A stretch of DNA of 64,000 nt from an uncultured Victivallis sp. (GTDB taxonomy: Bacteria > Verrucomicrobiota > Lentisphaeria > Victivallales > Victivallaceae). The stretch is taken from the NCBI GenBank assembly GCA_944389895.1, contig CALXOA010000054.1:35421-99420 (forward strand), in the 5' to 3' direction. The notes below the pieces were generated by a model, which was not told the DNA's origin, did no database searches, and saw nothing but the letters and a program-made list of their open reading frames with translations. The translations under genes and the position numbers were made by a program. This document shows, one piece after another, positions 60,594 to 64,000 of this stretch; positions within the stretch are counted from its first letter, which is position 1, and each line of letters begins with the position of its first letter.

Positions 60594-60945
60594 GGAGGCA
60601 GGAAAAATTTTTCCCCATACCAAGGGGGGAGTACGGGGGAACGGGGGAAAGACGGTTCGCTCATGCTCTCCTGAATGTGTTCAACCGCGGCGCGGCATGG
60701 CTGTCGTTGCCGTGCCGTGAGGTGAAATGATTCCCGCGGGAATCCGGCTGACGGCGAAGGAGAGGGGGGCGTTGACCATGAAGGTCGGCCATTCATGATT
60801 TTCCTGCCTGAGGCGAGAGAAAAACTGCTGGCTCGACGGTTTCCCGACGGGGAATGATTTCCGTTCAGTCGGCAGAAAAGGAAACTCCCGGAACGGTATC
60901 GCCGGTCCGGGAGCTTCAGTCGCCTTATTGCGGGTGAAACGGGAG
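60594..60945. other. Intergenic region between convergent genes
   Basis: No gene. It contains GGAAAAATTTTTCC (60601-60614), a perfect palindrome just after the glycosidase stop, GATTCCCGCGGGAATC (60729-60744), a second perfect palindrome, and the terminator at 60885-60913. None of the other sequence is recognised. Confidence 0.5.
60875..60915 (-). terminator. Terminator of the repeat-protein gene
   Basis: On the minus strand, CTCCCGGA (60913-60906) pairs with TCCGGGAG (60892-60885), with CCGG/CCGT pairing inside, followed by TTTCCTTTT. Confidence 0.6.
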
Positions 60946-61542
60946 TTATTCCGCTTTCCGGAGGCGTTTGGTTTTGGGAATGCGGAAGTTCTCGGTAATT
61001 CCGCAGGCCCGGCGCGCATTGGCCCAGCTGCCGCCGCCGAGTTTCTTCATCCCATAGGCGAGGAGATACTGGTAGTTCTTGCGCATGTTGGAGTAGGAGA
61101 GATCCTCTCCGGCCTTGTAGAGTCGAAGGATCTCTTCCTTGATCTGACGCTCGCTCATGCTGCGGCGGAGACGGATCTGCGTGTAGTCGATTCCAGCGGC
61201 GTGAACGGCGTTTTTCCACGATTTGAACCGATGAACCGCGGCGAGATAGAGCGGACGGCAATCCTGCTGCGCGTGCTTGCAGGTCAACGACTCGCCGATC
61301 TGCTGTTTGCCGCGAATGTCTTCAACCACCCGGCTTTTGCTCCAGACCCGGTATTTGCGGATTTTGGTATAGTCGAGCCCCGCGGCGTAGATTGCCTTGC
61401 CCCAGGAGCCGAACATGCGTTCGGCGGCGGCGTAGACTCTGGGATAGTGGGTGGCGTAGTAGTAGGAGTTCAGGGGTTCTTTGCCGTTGCTGGCCAGGAT
61501 CTGTTCGATCACCATTTCCGGCGTCCAGATTTTTCTAAACAT
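60946..61542 (-). CDS. Protein of three homing-endonuclease-associated repeats
   Basis: A 198-aa basic protein built from about three copies of a 60-residue unit. Each ends with a W-x-x-A-x-x-A-G motif: GSWGKAIYAAGLDYTKIRK (about 45-63), KSWKNAVHAAGIDYTQIRL (about 108-127) and GSWANARRACGI (about 175-186). Between them run helices such as SERQIKEEILRLYKAG. This matches the homing-endonuclease-associated repeat, which is a DNA-binding helix-turn-helix-like unit. No HNH, LAGLIDADG or GIY-YIG catalytic motif is present. Probably a DNA-binding protein. Own promoter and terminator. AGGAAA precedes ATG 61542. Confidence 0.75.
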   Translation of the reverse strand: MFRKIWTPEMVIEQILASNGKEPLNSYYYATHYPRVYAAAERMFGSWGKAIYAAGLDYTKIRKYRVWSKSRVVEDIRGKQQIGESLTCKHAQQDCRPLYLAAVHRFKSWKNAVHAAGIDYTQIRLRRSMSERQIKEEILRLYKAGEDLSYSNMRKNYQYLLAYGMKKLGGGSWANARRACGITENFRIPKTKRLRKAE

Positions 61543-61638
61543 GCACTAGATTTCCTATTCGGAGTCGTTTCCAGATTGATCCCGGTGGTGAAACCACCGT
61601 AAAAACTAATGGGCTTGAAGTGTTTACCCTGTTCCGAT

Positions 61639-61667
61639 AACATAGCACTGAAAGAAATCAGTTTCAA
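61639..61667 (-). promoter_or_regulatory. Predicted promoter of the repeat-protein gene with internal dyad
   Basis: On the minus strand, TTGAAA (61667-61662), 17 bases, TATGTT (61644-61639). ACTGA/TCAGT (61647-61662) spans the spacer, a possible operator. Confidence 0.5.
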
Positions 61668-61806
61668 ATAATAAAACAGGAAATCCTGAATATTTCCGGA
61701 AAATCACTTTCCTGTTCTTTTCTGCTTGCCGGAACCGGTTGGTCCGTCATGTTTTCAGGAGGAGTGTTTCAGCATTGTTCGGTGCGGAAAAGGGGAAGAA
61801 CTGCTG

Positions 61807-61834
61807 TTGCATTTCCGGCTTTTCGTCTTATATT
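61807..61834 (+). promoter_or_regulatory. Predicted promoter of the MATE-exonuclease operon
   Basis: TTGCAT (61807-61812), 16 bases, TATATT (61829-61834), about 20 bases before ATG 61861. Confidence 0.5.
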
Positions 61835-61860
61835 AGGGGAATTTCAACCGGCGGTAATTC

Positions 61861-63291
61861 ATGGGTATTACACTTCATCAGATCAGAGGCTGGCTCTCGA
61901 AAGAACAGTTTTTCGGACAGGGCGGTTATTGTGAATTGTTCCGGATCGCCTATCCGCTGCTGTTTCTGTCGGCGAGCAATGTGATCATGCAGTTTGCCGA
62001 CCGTCGTTTTCTCGGGAACAGCTCGACCGAGGAGATGGCCGCGTCACTGCCTGCGGCTTCTCTCTTCAACAGCCTGACGATCTTTTTTCTGGTCGCCACG
62101 AATTTCACCAACGCCTTCGTCTCTCAGCATTACGGGGCCGGGAGGAGGAGACAATGCGTACTGGCGGCCTGGAACGGATTCTATTTCGCGCTCTGCAGCG
62201 GAGTGGTGATTCTATTCTGCATTCCGTGGATCGGTTACTGGGTGCTGCACTCCCCGTTCGCTTCCGAGAATGTCTCAAAGTTCGGATGGGTCTATTTTCT
62301 GTCGCTGCTGCCCGGTGCGGTGTTTCAGTGTCTCGGCGCTCCGTTCTTCTCGTTCTATTCGGGACGCGGCAGAACACTGCCGGTTGCATTGATCAACATC
62401 GGGGTCTGCCTCTTCAACATTTTTCTGAACTGGCTGTTGATTTTCGGCCACTGGGGGATGCCGAGACTGGGGATTCTGGGGGCGGGAGTCGCGACCAGTC
62501 TGAGCCTCGGAGTCGGTTTCGTGATGATTCTTACGCTGTTCCTGCGGATCGACCAGCGGATTTATCCGACCCGAACCCTTCGGACATTCTCCGGAGAACG
62601 GCTGAACCGGCTGATCCGTTTCGGTTTTCCCTCCGGACTCCAGGTGCTCAGCAACTGCATGAGTTTCACGGTGATTATTCTGCTGGTCGGCCGGCTCGGT
62701 GACATGGCGCTGGCGGCTACCACGATCGCCCTTTCGATCAACATGCTCGGCTTCATGCCGATGGTGGCGATTGCCGATTCAACGCTGATTCTGACCGGGC
62801 AGTACATCGGGCGCGGCCTGAAAACGGTTGCCGAGTCGATTCCTCCCCGGGCCTGGCGGCTGGCGGTCGCGTATGTTTTTCTGATGTTGTTCGTCTACCT
62901 GTTCCTGACCGGAGGATTCATCGACTCCTTCCGGCCCGCTTCCGATTCCGGTCCGGCGCGGATTGATTTTTCCGAAGTGGCCCGGCAGGGATGGTTGACG
63001 CTGCTGATGATGGGGCTCTGGGGAATCCCGGATTCGCTGCGTTATATCTTCGGCGGTGCGATGCGCGGCGCCGGAGATACCCGGATGCTGATGGTGATCA
63101 ACCTCGTCTGTGCATGGCTGGTCGGGATTCCGGGCTTCGTTTTTCTGGTTTACGTGGTCAGACCGGCTCCTTCGTGGGTATGGTCATACTTCATTGTGGT
63201 GGCGACGGTCGAGGGGTACTGGACATTCCGGCGGTTTCGTTCCGGGGCGTGGCGGCGGATCCGGCTGGTTCGCGAGGAGGGCCGGCCGTGA
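61861..63291 (+). CDS. MATE-family multidrug exporter
   Basis: A 476-aa inner-membrane protein with about 12 transmembrane segments in two halves. Characteristic MATE elements: an N-terminal RIAYPLLFLSASNVIMQFADRRFLG, FVSQHYGAGRR near 90, a second-half IRFGFPSGLQVLSN near 258, and TLILTGQYIGRG near 310. These proteins export cationic drugs or metabolites using Na+ or H+. The substrate is unknown. The stop overlaps the exonuclease start (GTGA), so the two are coupled. The ribosome binding site is weak. Confidence 0.9.
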   Translation: MGITLHQIRGWLSKEQFFGQGGYCELFRIAYPLLFLSASNVIMQFADRRFLGNSSTEEMAASLPAASLFNSLTIFFLVATNFTNAFVSQHYGAGRRRQCVLAAWNGFYFALCSGVVILFCIPWIGYWVLHSPFASENVSKFGWVYFLSLLPGAVFQCLGAPFFSFYSGRGRTLPVALINIGVCLFNIFLNWLLIFGHWGMPRLGILGAGVATSLSLGVGFVMILTLFLRIDQRIYPTRTLRTFSGERLNRLIRFGFPSGLQVLSNCMSFTVIILLVGRLGDMALAATTIALSINMLGFMPMVAIADSTLILTGQYIGRGLKTVAESIPPRAWRLAVAYVFLMLFVYLFLTGGFIDSFRPASDSGPARIDFSEVARQGWLTLLMMGLWGIPDSLRYIFGGAMRGAGDTRMLMVINLVCAWLVGIPGFVFLVYVVRPAPSWVWSYFIVVATVEGYWTFRRFRSGAWRRIRLVREEGRP

Positions 63292-63914
63292 TTCTTGCTC
63301 TGGACTTTGAAACAGCCAATCCCGTATGCGGCAGCATCTGTGCGGTCGGCGTGGTGGAAATTGCCGGAGGAAGGATCGTCCGCCGGTTCGAACAATTGAT
63401 CCGCCCCCACGCAAGCTGCCGTTGGTTTTCCCGTTTCAACATCGCAGTGCACGGAATCACCCCCGCAATGGTCCGGGAGGCTCCGGAGTGGGACGAGGTG
63501 TGGGCATTGCTGGCCGGGCGTTTCGAAGGAGCGACGGTGGTGGCTCACAACGCCGCGTTTGATATTCCGGTACTGGCGGCGGCGCTCCGGCTGTATGATC
63601 TGCGGTTTCCGGAACTGGAGTTTCTCTGTACCTGCAAAAGCGCCCGGCGGGCCTGGCCGGAGTTGCCGAACCATCGTCTCGACACGGTGGCCGACCGGGC
63701 CGGTTTTCATTTCATGCACCATCGGGCGGGCGACGATGCCGCCGCCGCAGCGGCGGTGCTCTGTGCAATGATGCAGGAACGCAACTGCTCCACTGTGGCT
63801 GAACTGGCCGACGCGCTGGAAATCAACCTGGGGCGCTTGTCGCCCGCCGGTTGTGTGCCGTGCCTGGTCCGGCCGCGCCGGAAAAAGAGAGTGACGAGCC
63901 ATGAAAGCGATTGA
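63288..63914 (+). CDS. DEDDh 3'-5' exonuclease (DnaQ-like)
   Basis: A 208-aa nuclease with the exonuclease motifs: Exo[11 protein letters not shown] (Asp-x-Glu, residues 3-12), Exo[15 protein letters not shown] near 85, and Exo[15 protein letters not shown] (His-x4-Asp) near 145, the DEDDh class. [16 protein letters not shown] segment lies between the last two. Short stand-alone members act as epsilon-like or RNase T-like exonucleases. Start is GTG 63288, 8 bases after GAGGAGG and overlapping the MATE stop. The rnhA start lies within its last codons, indicating tight coupling of these nucleases. Confidence 0.88.
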   Translation: MILALDFETANPVCGSICAVGVVEIAGGRIVRRFEQLIRPHASCRWFSRFNIAVHGITPAMVREAPEWDEVWALLAGRFEGATVVAHNAAFDIPVLAAALRLYDLRFPELEFLCTCKSARRAWPELPNHRLDTVADRAGFHFMHHRAGDDAAAAAAVLCAMMQERNCSTVAELADALEINLGRLSPAGCVPCLVRPRRKKRVTSHESD

Positions 63915-64000
63915 AATCTACACCGACGGCGCGTGTAAGGGCAATCCCGGTCCCGGCGGGTATGGGGCGGTACTCAAATACAGAACGCATCGCCGGGAGC
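63901..64000 (+). CDS. rnhA: Ribonuclease HI, N-terminal part (truncated by window end)
   Basis: Only the first 33 residues are present. [20 protein letters not shown] carries the first active-site Asp (in YTDG) and the Gly-Asn-Pro-Gly turn of RNase HI, which degrades RNA in RNA-DNA hybrids. It starts at ATG 63901, overlapping the exonuclease gene by 14 bases in another frame. The rest lies outside the window. Confidence 0.9.
   Translation, partial: MKAIEIYTDGACKGNPGPGGYGAVLKYRTHRRE

Larger units (their letters stand above)
61543..61860. other. Divergent intergenic region between repeat-protein gene and MATE exporter
   Basis: About 320 bases with two divergent promoters (61639-61667 and 61807-61834) and an ACTGA/TCAGT dyad (61647-61662) in the minus promoter spacer. 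Confidence 0.5.

Noticed and set aside
1..64000. tRNA, rRNA, CRISPR arrays, insertion sequences and phage structural genes
   Set aside because: Looked for T-loop-like GTTCRA sequences with matching acceptor stems, regular spaced repeats and transposase or integrase motifs. None was convincing.

Overview
The window looks like chromosome of a high-GC, Gram-negative-type bacterium of the Verrucomicrobia/Planctomycetes superphylum, most likely Lentisphaerota (Victivallis-like). This placement is inferred from gene content: several stand-alone proteins with a prepilin-type N-terminus (core FTLIELLVV, then [15 protein letters not shown]), many secreted or cytoplasmic glycoside hydrolases, and LacI/AraC/GntR/IclR regulators. 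No marker-gene search was possible. No tRNA, rRNA, IS element or CRISPR array was seen.

Layout. 1-5.4 kb is housekeeping: the tail of an S24/LexA-like protein, a zinc-ribbon protein, argH, rpsB-tsf with promoter, leader hairpin and terminator, an ABM-domain protein and a TerB-like protein. 5.4-11.0 kb (minus) is a four-gene pseudopilin operon in the order H-I-J-K, the last protein being 1085 aa. 11.3-12.2 kb holds an FKBP-type isomerase and a 32-aa basic protein. 12.2-16.8 kb is a hexuronate unit: an operon of uxaC, an SDR (probable fructuronate/mannonate oxidoreductase) and a clan-A glycosidase, divergent from an IclR regulator. 16.8-25 kb has a secreted polysaccharide deacetylase, a four-gene operon (phosphohexomutase, HAD phosphatase, PHP-domain protein, aldo/keto reductase) and a secreted C39-like protease. 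25-27.2 kb is a probable polysaccharide-lyase-like protein.

27.3-31.0 kb is the most unusual block. One strong promoter drives four tightly packed minus-strand genes: an unknown 131-aa protein, an SNF2-type helicase with a degenerate Walker A motif, an IbrA-like PAPS-reductase/ATP-pyrophosphatase protein and an IbrB-like ParB-fold protein with a DGFHR motif. The combination recalls the DndC/DndB pairing of DNA phosphorothioation systems and the prophage-linked IbrAB co-activators, but matches neither.

31.1-43.5 kb (minus) is carbohydrate-related: SGNH esterase, PocR-AraC regulator, GH106-like glycosidase, a three-gene ABC importer, a TIM-barrel sugar isomerase, a GH5 enzyme and a prepilin-like protein. 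44-49.7 kb has a GntR/LacI-fusion regulator, a 1181-aa GH39-like enzyme and its prepilin partner. 50.5-60.6 kb is a LacI-controlled operon with a canonical promoter and two identical 14-bp operators, encoding two large paralogous clan-A glycosidases that flank two prepilin-like proteins. 60.9-64 kb has a protein made only of homing-endonuclease-associated repeats, a MATE exporter, a DEDDh exonuclease and the start of RNase HI.

Genes work together in at least three sugar-use modules (hexuronate; GH106/ABC/GH5; LacI regulon). In all of the latter two, prepilin-like genes sit directly next to glycosidase genes. Promoters across the window are close to sigma-70 consensus (TTGnnn-16/17-TATATT type), which helped to set several start codons.
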